From: Peptoniphilus sp. KCTC 25270
Lineage (GTDB): Bacteria > Bacillota > Clostridia > Tissierellales > Peptoniphilaceae
Assembly: GCF_021012875.1 (NCBI RefSeq)
Contig: NZ_JAJMZJ010000001.1
Location: forward strand, 124,001-188,000
Reading direction: 5' to 3'
DNA: 64,000 nucleotides
Shown here: piece by piece, positions 25,434 to 38,012 of the stretch
Numbering within the stretch: position 1 is the stretch's first letter
How the letters are laid out: each line of letters begins with the position of its first letter
The notes under the pieces: generated by a model
The model's input: the letters and a program-made list of their open reading frames with translations, nothing else
What the model was told of the DNA's origin: nothing
Databases searched by the model: none
Program-made: the position numbers and the translations under genes

Positions 25434-28400
25434 ATGGTACATCCTGTGAAATATGGGAAGCGCGAGAGAATGTCTTTTTCTCGAATTGAAGACGTATTAG
25501 AATTACCAAATCTATTAGAAGTACAAACATCATCATTTCAGTGGCTGATTGATGAAGGATTAAAAGAGGTGTTCCAAGACGTATCTCCAATCGAGGATTT
25601 TTCTGGAAATCTTATTTTGGAATTTGTAGATTATTATGTATCTGACGAATTAAAATACGATATTGAAAATGCAAAACAAAGAGACACAAACTATTCTGCG
25701 CCATTAAAAGTAAAAGTAAGATTAATTAATGTAGAAACCGGTGAAGTAAAAGAACAAGAGGTATTTATGGGAGATTTGCCTCTTATGACTCCAACAGGAA
25801 CGTTCATTATCAATGGTGCGGAACGTGTTGTTGTAAGTCAGTTGGTACGTTCTCCCGGCGCATATTATAAAGAAGAAACAGACAAAACGGGAAAGAATCT
25901 TTATTCTGCAACATTAATTCCAAACCGTGGAGCTTGGTTAGAATTTGAAACCGATGCCCAAGGTGTAGTTAATGTGCGTATTGATCGTACACGTAAGATT
26001 CCTGTTTCCATCTTATTGCGTGCAATTGGAGTGGAATCCAACCTAGAAATTACAAAACTATTAGGAGAAAGTGAAGAGCTTCTAAAAGTATTTGAAAAAG
26101 ATCAAACCTACAATAAAACAGAAGCATTAATTGAAATTTATAAAAAACTTCGCCCAGGGGAACCTCCAACTATTGAATCGGCTCAATCTTTATTTGAGAA
26201 TATGTTCTTTGATCCACGTCGTTACGATATGGCAAAAGTTGGACGTTATAAATTCAATAAAAAATTGGCCCTTAGAGAAAGAATCCAAAACCAAATCATG
26301 GCAGAAGATGTAATCGATGGGGAAACAGGGGAAGTATTAGCCCATGCCAATGAGCGTATTGACCTTGAAAAAGCGATTGAAATCGAATCTGCAGGAATCA
26401 ATCGTGTAGAAATTATTATTCCATCTTCAAAAGAAATGGAAGAAACAAAACGCGTGGTAGTAATCGGAAACCATTTTGTGGATCCAAAAGAGTTGGACTT
26501 AGACATTGATTTTGAGGCTTTAGGATACAAAGAAAAAGTATATTACCCACTACTTAACGAATTATTAGAAGAGTATGAAGGGGAAGAGTTAGAAGATCAA
26601 TTAAGAAATCGCTACAAAGAATTGAGCCCAAAACATATTTTGGTCGACGATATTCTAGCGGCGGTAAGCTATGAATTTAACTTATTTGCTGGAGTAGGAA
26701 AAATCGATGATATCGACCATTTAGGAAATCGTAGAATCCGTTCGGTAGGGGAATTGTTGCAAAATCAATTCCGTATCGGTTTTACTCGTATGGAAAGAGT
26801 AATCCGAGAAAGAATGGCTGTGCAAGATCCGGATACTTCCACTCCTCAATCATTGATCAACATTCGTCCTGTAACGGCGGCTGTAAAAGAATTCTTTGGT
26901 TCTTCTCAGTTGTCACAGTTTATGGATCAAAATAACCCATTGTCAGAATTGACTCACAAACGTCGTCTGTCTGCTCTTGGACCTGGTGGTTTGAGCCGTG
27001 ATCGTGCCGGAATGGAAGTTCGTGACGTTCACAATTCTCACTATGGTAGAATGTGTCCAATTGAAACGCCAGAAGGTCCAAACATTGGTTTGATCACTTC
27101 TTTAACAACATTTGCTCGAATCAATGACTATGGATTTATTGAAGCTCCTTACCGAAAAGTAGTAAAAGGAGAAGGAAAAGTAACAGGCGAAATTGAATAT
27201 ATGACAGCCGATATTGAATATGACAATATCATTGCCCAATCCAACGAACCATTGGACGAAAACGGATACTTTGTAAACGACAGAGTAGTTGCCCGTGGTC
27301 GTCAAGGGGTCGTGGATATTTTCCACAGGGAAGACATTTCTTACATGGATGTATCGCCAAAACAAATTGTAGCCGTAGGTACATCGATGATTCCTTTCTT
27401 GGAAAATGATGACGCCAACCGTGCCTTAATGGGTTCTAACATGCAGCGTCAAGCGGTGCCATTGTTAAAAGCAGAAGCGCCAGTTATTGCAACGGGTATT
27501 GAATACAAAGCAGCGAAGGATTCAGGGGTTGTAGCTGTAGCTACAGTAGATGGAACCATTCGCAAAGTATCTTCTGATTCAATTATCCTTACTCCAAAAG
27601 ATGGAAGCGATGACATTCATTATAAATTGCATAAATTCAAAGGAGCCAACCAAGGCACAACCATTAATCAACGTCCAATTGTAAAACAAGGACAAGAAGT
27701 GGAAAAAGGCGAGGTAATTGCCGATGGACCTTCTACAGATATGGGAGAAATGGCTCTTGGTAAAAATATTTTGATTGCCTTTATGAACTGGGAAGGTTAC
27801 AACTACGAGGATGCCATGCTTCTAAATGAAGAATTGGTAATCGATGATGTTTTAACTTCTCTTCATATTGAAGAATACGAATCAGAAGCAAGAGATACAA
27901 AACTTGGCCCAGAAGAGATTACAAGAGATATTCCAAATGTGTCTGAAGATATGTTAAAAGACTTAGACGAACGCGGAATCATTCGCATTGGGGCAGAAGT
28001 AACACCAGGAGATATTCTTGTTGGGAAAGTAACGCCAAAGGGAGAAACCGAACTTTCTGCCGAAGAACGTCTATTGCGTGCAATTTTCGGAGAAAAAGCA
28101 CGAGAAGTTCGTGATACATCTCTACGCTTGCCACATGGGGAAGCGGGAATTGTTGTTGATGTAAAAACCTTTAACCGTGCCCATGGGGATGAGTTACAAC
28201 CAGGGGTTAACGAAATGGTTCGTGTATTTATTGCAACAAAGAGAAAAATTCAAGTGGGAGATAAGATGTGTGGTCGCCACGGTAATAAAGGGGTTATCTC
28301 ACGAATTCTTCCAAAAGAAGATATGCCATATATGCCAGATGGACGCCCTATTCAAATCGTACTAAATCCACTAGGGGTACCTTCTCGAATGAACTTAGGA

Positions 28401-29180
28401 CAGGTATTGGAAGTGCATTTAGGACTTGCGGCGAAAAAATTGGGATGGCACATTGCAACGCCAGTATTTGACGGGGCAAACGAAGAAGATATTATTGAAA
28501 CATTACAAAAAGCAGGCTATGCAGCAGATGGAAAAGTACAATTGCGCGACGGTCGTACAGGGGAAGAATTTAACAACCCAGTAACCGTAGGGTATATGTA
28601 TATGCTAAAACTTCACCATTTGGTAGACGAAAAAATCCATGCTCGTTCAACCGGTCCATATTCTTTGGTAACACAACAACCATTGGGCGGAAAAGCTCAA
28701 TTCGGGGGACAAAGATTTGGAGAGATGGAAGTTTGGGCCCTAGAAGCTTATGGGGCAAGCCATACTTTACAAGAAATGTTAACCGTAAAATCAGACGACA
28801 TTGTAGGTCGTGTAAAAACATACGAAGCCATCGTAAAAGGAGAAAACATCCCTCAACCAGGAATTCCAGAATCCTTCAAAGTATTGATCAAAGAATTGGA
28901 AGCTTTGGCTTTAGAAATTGAAGTTTTGGATCGTGACGAAAATCCAGTAGATTTGAATAAAGATGAAGACGAATTGAATCACTTAGACAACATGGATGGA
29001 AAAATCGATGGAGAAGACGTTACAGAATTGATTGAAGGAACGGAGTCAAGCACAACAGTAGGAATCCGTCGTATTACCGGGGAAACCGCATTAGATGGAT
29101 TTGTAGATGAAGAGATAGAAGACGAAGATAGTGATATGATTTCTATGGGTTTAGATGACGATGAATCAGACTCTGAGTAA
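25434..29180 (+). CDS. rpoB: RNA polymerase beta subunit
   Basis: Catalytic beta subunit, 1248 residues. The rifampicin pocket [20 protein letters not shown] and [19 protein letters not shown] has the drug-sensitive residues at the positions of E. coli Asp516, His526 and Ser531. [41 protein letters not shown] and the C-terminal [20 protein letters not shown] are intact. The protein ends in an acidic tail of about 75 residues rich in Asp/Glu. Start ATG 25434 is preceded by AGGGGTG. Followed by rpoC after 14 nt. Confidence 0.98.
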   Translation: MVHPVKYGKRERMSFSRIEDVLELPNLLEVQTSSFQWLIDEGLKEVFQDVSPIEDFSGNLILEFVDYYVSDELKYDIENAKQRDTNYSAPLKVKVRLINVETGEVKEQEVFMGDLPLMTPTGTFIINGAERVVVSQLVRSPGAYYKEETDKTGKNLYSATLIPNRGAWLEFETDAQGVVNVRIDRTRKIPVSILLRAIGVESNLEITKLLGESEELLKVFEKDQTYNKTEALIEIYKKLRPGEPPTIESAQSLFENMFFDPRRYDMAKVGRYKFNKKLALRERIQNQIMAEDVIDGETGEVLAHANERIDLEKAIEIESAGINRVEIIIPSSKEMEETKRVVVIGNHFVDPKELDLDIDFEALGYKEKVYYPLLNELLEEYEGEELEDQLRNRYKELSPKHILVDDILAAVSYEFNLFAGVGKIDDIDHLGNRRIRSVGELLQNQFRIGFTRMERVIRERMAVQDPDTSTPQSLINIRPVTAAVKEFFGSSQLSQFMDQNNPLSELTHKRRLSALGPGGLSRDRAGMEVRDVHNSHYGRMCPIETPEGPNIGLITSLTTFARINDYGFIEAPYRKVVKGEGKVTGEIEYMTADIEYDNIIAQSNEPLDENGYFVNDRVVARGRQGVVDIFHREDISYMDVSPKQIVAVGTSMIPFLENDDANRALMGSNMQRQAVPLLKAEAPVIATGIEYKAAKDSGVVAVATVDGTIRKVSSDSIILTPKDGSDDIHYKLHKFKGANQGTTINQRPIVKQGQEVEKGEVIADGPSTDMGEMALGKNILIAFMNWEGYNYEDAMLLNEELVIDDVLTSLHIEEYESEARDTKLGPEEITRDIPNVSEDMLKDLDERGIIRIGAEVTPGDILVGKVTPKGETELSAEERLLRAIFGEKAREVRDTSLRLPHGEAGIVVDVKTFNRAHGDELQPGVNEMVRVFIATKRKIQVGDKMCGRHGNKGVISRILPKEDMPYMPDGRPIQIVLNPLGVPSRMNLGQVLEVHLGLAAKKLGWHIATPVFDGANEEDIIETLQKAGYAADGKVQLRDGRTGEEFNNPVTVGYMYMLKLHHLVDEKIHARSTGPYSLVTQQPLGGKAQFGGQRFGEMEVWALEAYGASHTLQEMLTVKSDDIVGRVKTYEAIVKGENIPQPGIPESFKVLIKELEALALEIEVLDRDENPVDLNKDEDELNHLDNMDGKIDGEDVTELIEGTESSTTVGIRRITGETALDGFVDEEIEDEDSDMISMGLDDDESDSE

Positions 29181-29194
29181 TCAGAAAGGAGAGG

Positions 29195-32100
29195 ATGTTC
29201 TTGAACGAACAAGAAATTTTCCATTCTATAAAAATAGGTTTAGCATCTCCAGAAAAAATCCGTGAGTGGTCTTATGGGGAAGTAAAAAAGCCAGAAACCA
29301 TTAACTACCGAACTTTGAAGCCAGAAAAAGAAGGTCTTTTCTGTGAAAAGATTTTTGGGCCAACCAAAGATTGGGAGTGTAATTGCGGAAAATACAAACG
29401 AGTACGTTACAAAGGGGTCGTTTGTGAAAAATGTGGAGTAGAAGTTACCAAGGCCAAAGTGCGCCGTGAACGTATGGGGCATATTGAATTGGCAGCTCCT
29501 GTATCTCACATTTGGTACTTCAAAGGGATTCCATCTCGAATGGGATTGGTATTGGATATGTCTCCAAGAGCCCTAGAAAAAGTATTGTATTTCGCGTCCT
29601 ACATTGTAACTCATGTAGAACCAGGGGAAACCCCACTATACGAAAAACAACTATTAACAGAAACAGAATATAGAGAAAATAAAAAAGAATACGGCGATAA
29701 ATTTGAAGCCAAAATGGGAGCGGAAGCCATTCGTGAAATCTTAATGTCCATCGACTTAGAAGCCGAAGGAAAAGATTTAAGAGATCAATTGAAAGGCTCA
29801 ACAGGGCAAAAACGTGTAAGAATTACTCGCCGCTTGGAAGTAATCGAAGCCTTACGTAAATCGGGAAACAAAGCAGAATGGATGATTTTGGATTGCATTC
29901 CAGTTATTCCACCAGATATCCGCCCAATGGTTCAATTGGACGGGGGACGTTTTGCCACTTCTGACTTAAACGATTTGTACCGTCGTGTAATTAACCGTAA
30001 CAATCGTTTAAGAAAATTATTGGATATTGGAGCACCAGAGATTATTGTAAGAAACGAAAAGCGTATGTTACAAGAATCAGTAGACGCCTTGATTGACAAC
30101 GGTCGTCGTGGTCGTCCTGTAACAGGACCAGGAAACCGTCCATTAAAGAGTCTTTCTGAAATGCTAAAAGGGAAACAAGGTCGTTTCCGTCAAAACTTAT
30201 TAGGAAAGCGTGTTGACTATTCCGGACGTTCTGTAATCGTAGTAGGCCCAGAATTGAAATTCTACCAATGTGGTTTGCCAAAAAATATGGCCCTTGAATT
30301 ATTCAAGCCTTTCGTAATGAAAGAATTGGTAGCAGGAGGAATGGCCCACAATATTAAATCTGCCAAGAGAATGGTAGAGCGTGTACGTCCTGAAGTTTGG
30401 GATGTTTTGGAAGAAGTAATCAAGGATCATCCTGTACTTCTAAACCGTGCCCCAACCCTTCATAGATTGGGAATTCAAGCCTTCGAACCAATTTTAGTAG
30501 AAGGAAAAGCCATTAAATTGCATCCACTGTCCTGTACAGCTTATAATGCCGACTTTGACGGTGACCAAATGGCGGTCCATTTGCCACTTTCAGCCGAAGC
30601 TCAAGCCGAAGCAAGACTTTTGATGTTATCCACTAACAATATCTTGGCCCTAAAAGATGGTCGTCCAATTACAACCCCATCTCAGGATATGGTTTTAGGA
30701 TGTTACTACCTAACATTGGATCGTGAAGAACCAATGAAAGGGGATGGTATGACATTTATCAACTATGATGAAATGATGCATGCATTGCAATCGGGTTTCT
30801 TACACTTACATTCCAAAGTGCGTGTAAGAGTACACTTAGACGAAAATGACAAACGCGGTAAGATTATTGAATCTTCCGTAGGGCGTTTTATTATTAATAA
30901 ATGCATTCCTCAAGATTTAGGTTTTGTAGATCGTGAAAAAGATCCATACGCTTTGGAAATCGACAGAGTAGTAGATAAAAAGTTACTTGGAAAAATCATC
31001 GACAAAACCTACAAAATCCACGACAACATTGCTACGGCAAAATTCTTGGATGAAATTAAATCTTTAGGATATCACTACTCTACAATCGGTGCGATTTCCA
31101 TTTCCATGGGAGACGTACAAGTTCCAGAAAACAAACCAGAAATTCTAGAACGTGCCGATGAAGAAGTAGAAAAATACGAAAAAGCATTCCGTCGTGGTTT
31201 GATTAGTGACGAAGAACGTTACGAACGCGTAATCGACGTATGGAATGATGCAACAGACGAATTAACCAACGAAGTAATGGAAGGATTCGGTTCTCTAAAT
31301 AATATTTATATTATGGCGGACTCAGGAGCCCGTGGTAGTAAGAACCAAATCCGACAATTGGCTGGTATGCGTGGATTGATGGCATCCCCATCTGGACGTA
31401 CCATCGAGGTACCAATTACTTCAAACTTCCGTGAAGGTTTGACCGTATTGGAATTCTTCATGTCTACACATGGTTCTCGTAAAGGTTTGGCCGATACAGC
31501 GATTCGTACAGCCGACTCAGGTTATTTGACTCGTCGTTTGGTAGATGTATCTCAACAAGTTATTATTACAGAAGACGATTGCGGAACAGACGGCTATGTT
31601 GTAGCCAAAGCTTTCAAAGATGGTCGTGAAGTAATCGAAGAATTAGGCGATCGTATTGAAGGTCGTACTGCTTTTGAAGACATTCTTCATCCAGAAACAG
31701 GCGAAGTTTTGGTATCGAAAAATCAATTGATTACCATGGACCGAGCGGAAAAAATTGTTGCCGCTGGAATTGAAAATGTAAAAATCCGCAGTGTAATGAA
31801 CTGTAAAAGCGAACACGGTGTATGTGCTGCTTGTTACGGACAAAACCTTGCTACAGGAAACAATGTAGGAATCGGGGAAGCCGTAGGAGTTATCGCAGCT
31901 CAATCCATCGGGGAACCAGGAACGCAGTTGACAATGCGTACATTCCATACTGGTGGGGTAGCCGCTGCAGCCGACATTACACAAGGTCTTCCACGTGTTG
32001 AAGAGTTGTTTGAGGTAAGAAAACCAAAAGGTTTGGCTGTTATTGCAGAAATTGACGGTACCGTTGAAATCAAAGAAACAGCGAAAAAACGTGAAGTTGT

Positions 32101-32749
32101 TATTACTGGCGACGATGGAAATTCAGAATCCTATAACATCGTATACGGAGCGAGAATCCGTGTGAAAAATGGTGACTATGTAGAAAAGGGAGAAGAGTTA
32201 ACCCAAGGTTCTGTTTATCCACAAGATTTGCTTCGTGTAAAAGGCGTACTTGGCGTACAAGAATACATTGTAAAAGAAGTACAAAGGGTATACCGCCTAC
32301 AAGGGGTAGAAATCAACGACAAACACATTGAAGTAATCGTTAAACAAATGATGGGTAAAATCAAAATTAACGAGTGCGGAGATACCGATTTACTTCCAGG
32401 AAGTATGGTAAACAAAAACGAATTCGAAAAAGCAAATGAAGAAGCTGTAGCCAATGGATTGCGTCCTGCAACTGGGGAAGCCACTCTATTGGGTATTACA
32501 AAAGCCTCTTTGGCAACGGATTCTTTCCTATCCGCCGCATCTTTCCAAGAAACGACTAGAGTCTTGACAGATGCAGCAATTAAAGGAAAACAAGATTACC
32601 TAAAAGGATTAAAAGAAAATATTATTATTGGACAATTGATTCCTGCTGGTACAGGAGTTCGTGAGAACGCAGACGTTCACATGAAAGAAGAAAAACCACT
32701 AGCACAAGAAAATATTGAATTATTGGATCAAATGGAAGAAATGATGTAA
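29195..32749 (+). CDS. rpoC: RNA polymerase beta' subunit
   Basis: Catalytic beta' subunit, 1184 residues. N-terminal zinc ribbon (CNCGKYKR...CEKCG near residues 62-81), bridge and switch regions, catalytic [14 protein letters not shown], and the second zinc site [13 protein letters not shown]. The start is ambiguous: ATG 29195 is only 3 nt from the GGAG of AAAGGAGAGG, while TTG 29201 has a 9-nt spacing and may be the real start. Followed by a terminator, so rpoBC is a two-gene unit. Confidence 0.97.
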   Translation: MFLNEQEIFHSIKIGLASPEKIREWSYGEVKKPETINYRTLKPEKEGLFCEKIFGPTKDWECNCGKYKRVRYKGVVCEKCGVEVTKAKVRRERMGHIELAAPVSHIWYFKGIPSRMGLVLDMSPRALEKVLYFASYIVTHVEPGETPLYEKQLLTETEYRENKKEYGDKFEAKMGAEAIREILMSIDLEAEGKDLRDQLKGSTGQKRVRITRRLEVIEALRKSGNKAEWMILDCIPVIPPDIRPMVQLDGGRFATSDLNDLYRRVINRNNRLRKLLDIGAPEIIVRNEKRMLQESVDALIDNGRRGRPVTGPGNRPLKSLSEMLKGKQGRFRQNLLGKRVDYSGRSVIVVGPELKFYQCGLPKNMALELFKPFVMKELVAGGMAHNIKSAKRMVERVRPEVWDVLEEVIKDHPVLLNRAPTLHRLGIQAFEPILVEGKAIKLHPLSCTAYNADFDGDQMAVHLPLSAEAQAEARLLMLSTNNILALKDGRPITTPSQDMVLGCYYLTLDREEPMKGDGMTFINYDEMMHALQSGFLHLHSKVRVRVHLDENDKRGKIIESSVGRFIINKCIPQDLGFVDREKDPYALEIDRVVDKKLLGKIIDKTYKIHDNIATAKFLDEIKSLGYHYSTIGAISISMGDVQVPENKPEILERADEEVEKYEKAFRRGLISDEERYERVIDVWNDATDELTNEVMEGFGSLNNIYIMADSGARGSKNQIRQLAGMRGLMASPSGRTIEVPITSNFREGLTVLEFFMSTHGSRKGLADTAIRTADSGYLTRRLVDVSQQVIITEDDCGTDGYVVAKAFKDGREVIEELGDRIEGRTAFEDILHPETGEVLVSKNQLITMDRAEKIVAAGIENVKIRSVMNCKSEHGVCAACYGQNLATGNNVGIGEAVGVIAAQSIGEPGTQLTMRTFHTGGVAAAADITQGLPRVEELFEVRKPKGLAVIAEIDGTVEIKETAKKREVVITGDDGNSESYNIVYGARIRVKNGDYVEKGEELTQGSVYPQDLLRVKGVLGVQEYIVKEVQRVYRLQGVEINDKHIEVIVKQMMGKIKINECGDTDLLPGSMVNKNEFEKANEEAVANGLRPATGEATLLGITKASLATDSFLSAASFQETTRVLTDAAIKGKQDYLKGLKENIIIGQLIPAGTGVRENADVHMKEEKPLAQENIELLDQMEEMM

Positions 32750-32753
32750 TAAA

Positions 32754-32786
32754 AAAGCCTTACACATTGTGTAGGGCTTTTCTTTC
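32754..32786 (+). terminator. Rho-independent terminator after rpoC
   Basis: Stem AAAGCC-T-TACAC / GTGTA-G-GGCTTT with one T-G wobble and a T-rich tail. Confidence 0.8.
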
Positions 32787-32798
32787 AAGGAGGAGTAA

Positions 32799-33326
32799 AT
32801 GAAAACAAAATCTATTACAACCATAGCTCTTTTATTTTCCCTTATTATATTGTCAGCCTTTGTTTCTATTCCCACCCCAGCAGGAGTCCCTATTGTTTTA
32901 CAAAATCTTATGATTTTTATAGCCGTAGGCTATTTGGGCGGGGAAAAAGGTGGAATCCTTATGGTTCTGTTTTTTGTATCGGCGGCCTTAGGATTTCCCG
33001 TATTGTCAGGAGGACGCGGTGGGCTTGCTTTATTGATTGGGCCTACAGGTGGCTATCTATTGGGATATTTTTTAACGCCCCTTACCATAGGCTGGCCTTT
33101 AGAAAAAGTAGAAAATCGATTTTGGAAAATTTATCTTGTATTATTGCTAGGAGGCGCTGTAGCCATAAATGCAACAGGGAGTCTGTACTTATCCTATCTA
33201 AATCAGATGGGAATAAAAGAAACCATAGGGATGTTTTTTGCCTTCTTGCCTCTTGATGCAGCGAAATGTATTTTTGGGGCCGTCATCTTGAAAAAAATAA
33301 AAGAAGCGGAAAGAAAAAAACAATAG
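32799..33326 (+). CDS. bioY: Biotin transporter BioY (ECF S component)
   Basis: 175 residues, about six hydrophobic segments; substrate-binding subunit of an energy-coupling-factor biotin importer. Signature regions: VSIPTPAGVPIVLQNLMIF and FPVLSGGRGGLALLIGPTGGYLLGY. The ATPase and EcfT subunits are not nearby, so it would use shared group II modules encoded elsewhere. ATG 32799 follows AAGGAGGAG. It lies between the rpoC terminator and the str promoter. Confidence 0.93.
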   Translation: MKTKSITTIALLFSLIILSAFVSIPTPAGVPIVLQNLMIFIAVGYLGGEKGGILMVLFFVSAALGFPVLSGGRGGLALLIGPTGGYLLGYFLTPLTIGWPLEKVENRFWKIYLVLLLGGAVAINATGSLYLSYLNQMGIKETIGMFFAFLPLDAAKCIFGAVILKKIKEAERKKQ

Positions 33327-33365
33327 GAAAAGGGGAAGAAAACCCGTTGTTTTTCGCAAGAAAAC

Positions 33366-33394
33366 TTGACTTTCTGTAGTTCCAATGATAAAAT
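33366..33394 (+). promoter_or_regulatory. str operon promoter
   Basis: TTGACT (33366-33371), 17-nt spacer, TAAAAT (33389-33394). Transcription would begin near 33401, where a strong RNA fold starts. Confidence 0.7.
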
Positions 33395-33401
33395 ACATGA
33401 G

Positions 33402-33468
33402 TGTAAATTTTGGAAACCCTAAAGACTACCCGACATGGGTAGTTTTTCATGGGGAGATAAAATTTACA
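33402..33468 (+). promoter_or_regulatory. Structured mRNA leader with attenuator-like hairpin (rpsL)
   Basis: Outer stem TGTAAATTTT (33402-33411) / AAAATTTACA (33459-33468), perfect 10 bp. Inside it CCC can pair with GGG (33417-33419 with 33451-33453), and the tip is a hairpin AAAGACTACCC / GGGTAGTTTTT (33421-33447, one G-T pair, loop GACAT) ending in a T-run like an intrinsic terminator. It lies 40 nt upstream of rpsL. A regulatory role is inferred; I do not recognise a named family. Confidence 0.55.
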
Positions 33469-33508
33469 GACGTTATAAATCTATTATAAAAAGAAGGAGG
33501 TGCACTTA

Positions 33509-33922
33509 GTGCCAACTATCAACCAACTTGTTAAAAGAGGTAGAAAAAAGGTCGAAACTAAGTCGAAATCACCAGCTTTGGATTTCAACTATGACTCTTT
33601 GAAGAAAGAAGAAACTGTCGTTAATTCTCCACAAAAAAGAGGCGTATGTGTAGCTGTACGTACAGTAACACCTAAGAAACCAAACTCAGCTTTACGTAAA
33701 GTTGCCCGTGTTCGTCTTTCCAATGGATATGAAGTAATGGCTTACATCCCAGGAATCGGCCACAATCTGCAAGAACATAGTGTTGTTTTAATTCGTGGCG
33801 GTCGTGTTAAGGACTTACCAGGGGTACGTTACCATATCGTACGTGGTACACTTGATACAGCAGGCGTTGACGGAAGAAAACAAGGACGTTCTAAATACGG
33901 AGCGAAAAAACCAAAGAATTAA
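33509..33922 (+). CDS. rpsL: 30S ribosomal protein S12
   Basis: 137 residues, decoding-site protein. Starts with GTG 33509, spaced 8 nt from AAGGAGG (33494-33500), giving [16 protein letters not shown]. The streptomycin-related lysines are wild type: [11 protein letters not shown] and [13 protein letters not shown]. First gene of the str operon. Confidence 0.98.
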   Translation: MPTINQLVKRGRKKVETKSKSPALDFNYDSLKKEETVVNSPQKRGVCVAVRTVTPKKPNSALRKVARVRLSNGYEVMAYIPGIGHNLQEHSVVLIRGGRVKDLPGVRYHIVRGTLDTAGVDGRKQGRSKYGAKKPKN

Positions 33923-34025
33923 TAGAAGAGCAGATTATTTTTCATATAGATGCTCTTGGCGATCGGCGTAATTACGTCGAGTACCGTTGATTCTACTACA
34001 AACCTATGGTTAAGGAGGGAAGAGA

Positions 34026-34496
34026 ATGCCAAGAAAAGGACATATCCCAAAGAGGGAAGTAATGCCAGATCCAATGTACAATGACGTTGTGGTTACAAAA
34101 TTAATTAACAACGTAATGTTGGACGGTAAAAAAGGAACGGCTCAAAGAATTGTATACGGAGCCTTTGAATCAGTAAAAGAAAACACTGGTGAAGACGCTT
34201 TAGAAGTATTCTACAAAGCGTTGAACAATGTAATGCCAGTATTGGAAGTAAAAGCTCGCCGTATCGGTGGGGCAACTTACCAAGTACCAATGGAAGTACG
34301 TCCAGAAAGACGTCAAACATTAGGTTTACGTTGGTTAGTAAAATATGCGAGAGACCGTGGTGAAAAAACTATGGAAGAACGCTTATACAAAGAAATTATG
34401 GATGCGTCTAACGGTTTAGGCTCAAGCGTAAAACGTAAAGATGAAATGCATCGTGCAGCAGAAGCCAACAAAGCATTTGCTCACTATAGATGGTAA
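34026..34496 (+). CDS. rpsG: 30S ribosomal protein S7
   Basis: 156 residues, primary 16S rRNA binder of the 30S head. [16 protein letters not shown] start, [16 protein letters not shown] and the C-terminal [17 protein letters not shown] are conserved. It starts 103 nt after rpsL; that gap has an AGAGCA/TGCTCT hairpin and a GGCG...CGTC palindrome, a possible S7 autoregulatory site by analogy with other bacteria. Strong AAGGAGG precedes ATG. Confidence 0.98.
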   Translation: MPRKGHIPKREVMPDPMYNDVVVTKLINNVMLDGKKGTAQRIVYGAFESVKENTGEDALEVFYKALNNVMPVLEVKARRIGGATYQVPMEVRPERRQTLGLRWLVKYARDRGEKTMEERLYKEIMDASNGLGSSVKRKDEMHRAAEANKAFAHYRW

Positions 34497-34517
34497 GAGT
34501 AAGAAAGGGGAAAATTT

Positions 34518-36596
34518 GTGACAAGAGAAGTGCCCTTGAATAAAATTCGTAATATCGGAATCATGGCTCACATTGATGCGGGTAAAACCACAACAACTGA
34601 GCGTATCCTATATTATACGGGACGTATCCACAAAATCGGGGAAACTCATGATGGTGGAGCGCAAATGGACTGGATGGAGCAAGAGCAAGAAAGAGGGATT
34701 ACAATTACCTCTGCGGCTACTACAGCTCACTGGAAAGGTTATCGCTTAAACGTTATCGATACTCCAGGTCACGTTGACTTTACAGTAGAAGTAGAACGTT
34801 CACTACGTGTACTTGACGGTTCCGTAGCGTTGTTCGATGCGAAAAGTGGGGTAGAACCACAATCAGAAACTGTATGGAGACAAGCGGATCGTTACCATGT
34901 ACCACGTATCGCTCATATTAACAAAATGGACGTTACTGGTGCCGATTTCTATCGTTCCGTAAAAACAATTGACGAAAAATTACACGGCAATCCAGTGCCA
35001 ATTCAAATCCCAATGGGAGCAGAAGACGACTTTATTGGTATGATCGACTTAGTAACAATGAAAGCCGAAATCTATAAAGACGACTTAGGTACTGAAATTG
35101 ATATTACAGACGTACCAGCTGAGTACGAAGAAAAAGCAAATGAAATGCGCGAAAATCTTGTAGAAAAAGTATCAGAATTCGACGAAGAATTAATGATGGC
35201 TTATCTAGAAGGCGAAGAAATCGCAGAAGAAGATTTGAAACGTGCGATTCGTAAAGCAACATTAGATGTACAAATTACTCCTGTAACTTGTGGATCTTCT
35301 TATAAAAACAAAGGGGTACAATTGTTACTAGATGCGGTAATCGATTATTTACCAGCACCAACAGATATCCCAGCGATTAAAGGTGTGTTGCCAAACACAG
35401 AAGAAGAAGCAGAACGTCACGCATCTGATGACGAGCCATTCTCCGCTTTGGCATTTAAGATCGTAACCGATCCATATGTAGGTAAGTTGGCATACTTCAG
35501 AGTTTACTCTGGATCTATTAAAGCCGGTAGCTACGTATACAACTCATCAAAAGGAAAACGTGAAAGAATCGGCCGTATCCTAATGATGCACGCCAACAAA
35601 CGTGAAGAAGTGGAAGAAGTCCATGCAGGAGAAATCGCTGCAGCAGTAGGTCTAAAAGATACATCAACAGGGGACACATTGTGTGATGAAAAAGAAACCA
35701 TCATCTTAGAAACAATGGATTTCCCAGAACCAGTAATCTCTGTAGCAATCGAACCAAAAACAAAAGCCAGCCAAGATAAAATGACAGTAGCTCTTCAAAA
35801 ATTAGCAGAAGAAGATCCAACCTTTAAAACCCATACAGACGAAGAAACTGGGCAAACCATTATTTCCGGTATGGGTGAGCTTCACTTGGATATTATCGTA
35901 GATAGAATGCTACGTGAATTTAAAGTAGAAGCAAACATTGGTAACCCACAAGTATCTTACCGTGAAGGTATCCTAGCCGCTGCAGAAGGGGAAGGAAAAT
36001 ACGTACGTCAATCTGGTGGTCGTGGACAATACGGACATGCTAAGATTAAAGTTGAGCCATTGGAACCAGGTACAGGATTTGTATTTGAAAACAATATCGT
36101 AGGGGGAGCGATTCCAAAAGAATTTATCAACCCAACACAACAAGGTATTGAAGAAGCCATGAACAACGGTATCTTAGGTGGATACGAAGTACTAGACGTA
36201 AAAGTATCTCTATATGATGGATCTTTCCATGATGTCGACTCTTCAGAAATGGCATTTAAGATCGCAGGATCTATGGCATTAAGAGATGCATTGGCAAAAG
36301 CGAACCCTGTACTACTTGAACCAATTATGAAAGTTGAAATAACCACTCCAGAAGAATACATGGGAGACGTTATCGGAGATATTAACTCCAGACGTGGTCG
36401 TATGGAAGGTATGGAATTGGTAGCAGGGGCTCAAATCGTAACATGTTATGTACCATTGGCAGAAATGTTTGGATACGCAACAAGCTTACGTTCTAATACA
36501 CAAGGTCGTGCTCAATACTCAATGCAATTCGACCACTATGAACAAGTACCAAAGAGCGTTCAAGAGGATGTTCTTGGAGATAAGAAAGACAAATAA
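34518..36596 (+). CDS. fusA: Elongation factor G
   Basis: Translocation GTPase, 692 residues. G1 [20 protein letters not shown]3 [10 protein letters not shown]4 [10 protein letters not shown]; domains II-V follow, with [15 protein letters not shown] in domain IV. GTG start at 34518 with AAAGGGG upstream. Third gene of the str operon. Single, full-length copy. Confidence 0.98.
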   Translation: MTREVPLNKIRNIGIMAHIDAGKTTTTERILYYTGRIHKIGETHDGGAQMDWMEQEQERGITITSAATTAHWKGYRLNVIDTPGHVDFTVEVERSLRVLDGSVALFDAKSGVEPQSETVWRQADRYHVPRIAHINKMDVTGADFYRSVKTIDEKLHGNPVPIQIPMGAEDDFIGMIDLVTMKAEIYKDDLGTEIDITDVPAEYEEKANEMRENLVEKVSEFDEELMMAYLEGEEIAEEDLKRAIRKATLDVQITPVTCGSSYKNKGVQLLLDAVIDYLPAPTDIPAIKGVLPNTEEEAERHASDDEPFSALAFKIVTDPYVGKLAYFRVYSGSIKAGSYVYNSSKGKRERIGRILMMHANKREEVEEVHAGEIAAAVGLKDTSTGDTLCDEKETIILETMDFPEPVISVAIEPKTKASQDKMTVALQKLAEEDPTFKTHTDEETGQTIISGMGELHLDIIVDRMLREFKVEANIGNPQVSYREGILAAAEGEGKYVRQSGGRGQYGHAKIKVEPLEPGTGFVFENNIVGGAIPKEFINPTQQGIEEAMNNGILGGYEVLDVKVSLYDGSFHDVDSSEMAFKIAGSMALRDALAKANPVLLEPIMKVEITTPEEYMGDVIGDINSRRGRMEGMELVAGAQIVTCYVPLAEMFGYATSLRSNTQGRAQYSMQFDHYEQVPKSVQEDVLGDKKDK

Positions 36597-36629
36597 GTAA
36601 TTAGTCCTGAAAAGTAGGAGGAAATTATA

Positions 36630-37823
36630 ATGGCAAGAGAAAAATTTGAAAGAACCAAACCACACGTTAACATTGGTACAATCGGTCACGTAGACCACGG
36701 TAAAACAACGTTAACAGCAGCAATCACATTAGTACTAAACAAAAGATTCGGAAGCGGTGAATTCGTAGATTACGCAAACATCGATAAAGCACCAGAAGAA
36801 AGAGAACGTGGAATCACAATCTCAACTTCTCACGTAGAATACGAAACACCAAACCGTCACTACGCTCACGTAGACTGCCCAGGCCATGCTGACTATGTAA
36901 AAAACATGATCACAGGAGCCGCTCAAATGGACGGAGCTATCCTAGTATGTTCTGCAGCAGACGGACCAATGCCACAAACTCGTGAGCACATCCTATTAAG
37001 CCGCCAAGTAGGGGTACCAAAAATCGTAGTATTCCTAAACAAACAAGACCAAGTAGACGACGAAGAACTAATCGAATTAGTAGAAATGGAAATCCGTGAC
37101 CTATTAAGCGAATACGACTTCGACGGCGACAACACACCAATCACTGTAGGATCTGCCTTAAAAGCATTAGAAGATCCAGACGGAGAATGGGGCGACAAAA
37201 TCGTAAAATTAATGGAAACCGTAGACGAATACATCGACGAACCAGTACGTGACGTAGACCATGCTTTCCTAATGCCAGTAGAAGACATCTTCTCTATCAC
37301 AGGTCGTGGAACCGTAGCAACAGGCCGTGTAGAAACAGGCGTAGTAAAAGTAGGCGACAGCGTAGAAGTAGTAGGATTAACAACAGAAAAACGTACCATC
37401 GTAGTAACAGGGGTAGAAATGTTCAAAAAACAATTGGATCAAGCCCAAGCCGGAGACAACGTAGGTCTATTATTACGTGGTGTACAAAGAGACGAAATCG
37501 AACGTGGACAAGTATTAGCAGCACCAAACAGCATCGCTCCACACACAAAATTTGAAGGCGAAGTATACGTATTAAGCAAAGAAGAAGGTGGACGTCACAC
37601 ACCATTCTTCAACGGATATCGTCCACAATTCTACTTCCGTACAACAGACGTAACAGGTGATATCAAATTACCAGAAGGCGTAGAAATGGTAATGCCAGGA
37701 GACAACGCAACATTCACAGTAGAACTAATCACACCAATCGCAATGGACGAAGGATTACGTTTTGCGATTCGTGAAGGTGGTCGTACAGTAGCATCAGGCG
37801 TAGTAACAAAAATTCTTGGATAA
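36630..37823 (+). CDS. tuf: Elongation factor Tu
   Basis: 397 residues; delivers aminoacyl-tRNA to the ribosome. G1 [15 protein letters not shown]3 [13 protein letters not shown]4 LNKQDQVDD (NKxD kept). Codons are strongly biased (few of the alternatives used, e.g. GTA, CTA and AAC), as expected for a very highly expressed gene. Preceded by AGGAGG; ends in a strong terminator. Confidence 0.98.
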   Translation: MAREKFERTKPHVNIGTIGHVDHGKTTLTAAITLVLNKRFGSGEFVDYANIDKAPEERERGITISTSHVEYETPNRHYAHVDCPGHADYVKNMITGAAQMDGAILVCSAADGPMPQTREHILLSRQVGVPKIVVFLNKQDQVDDEELIELVEMEIRDLLSEYDFDGDNTPITVGSALKALEDPDGEWGDKIVKLMETVDEYIDEPVRDVDHAFLMPVEDIFSITGRGTVATGRVETGVVKVGDSVEVVGLTTEKRTIVVTGVEMFKKQLDQAQAGDNVGLLLRGVQRDEIERGQVLAAPNSIAPHTKFEGEVYVLSKEEGGRHTPFFNGYRPQFYFRTTDVTGDIKLPEGVEMVMPGDNATFTVELITPIAMDEGLRFAIREGGRTVASGVVTKILG

Positions 37824-37847
37824 GAATTGTTATAAGCAAAAATAAGA

Positions 37848-37874
37848 AAGAGAGTCGAAAGACTCTCTTTTTTA
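37848..37874 (+). terminator. Rho-independent terminator of str operon
   Basis: Perfect 10-bp stem AAAGAGAGTC / GACTCTCTTT closed by a GAAA tetraloop, followed by T-run. Confidence 0.92.
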
Positions 37875-38012
37875 TGGGAAAAACGTCCCTTTGATGGAAC
37901 TTCTTTTGGTAGTTTTTTAGGAAGAACCGATTCGAGCAGAATTTTTAGAAAGAATGGAATAAGAAAAAGTTCTTTTATGGGTATAAATAGCAAAATATTT
38001 TAAGAGGGGTTT

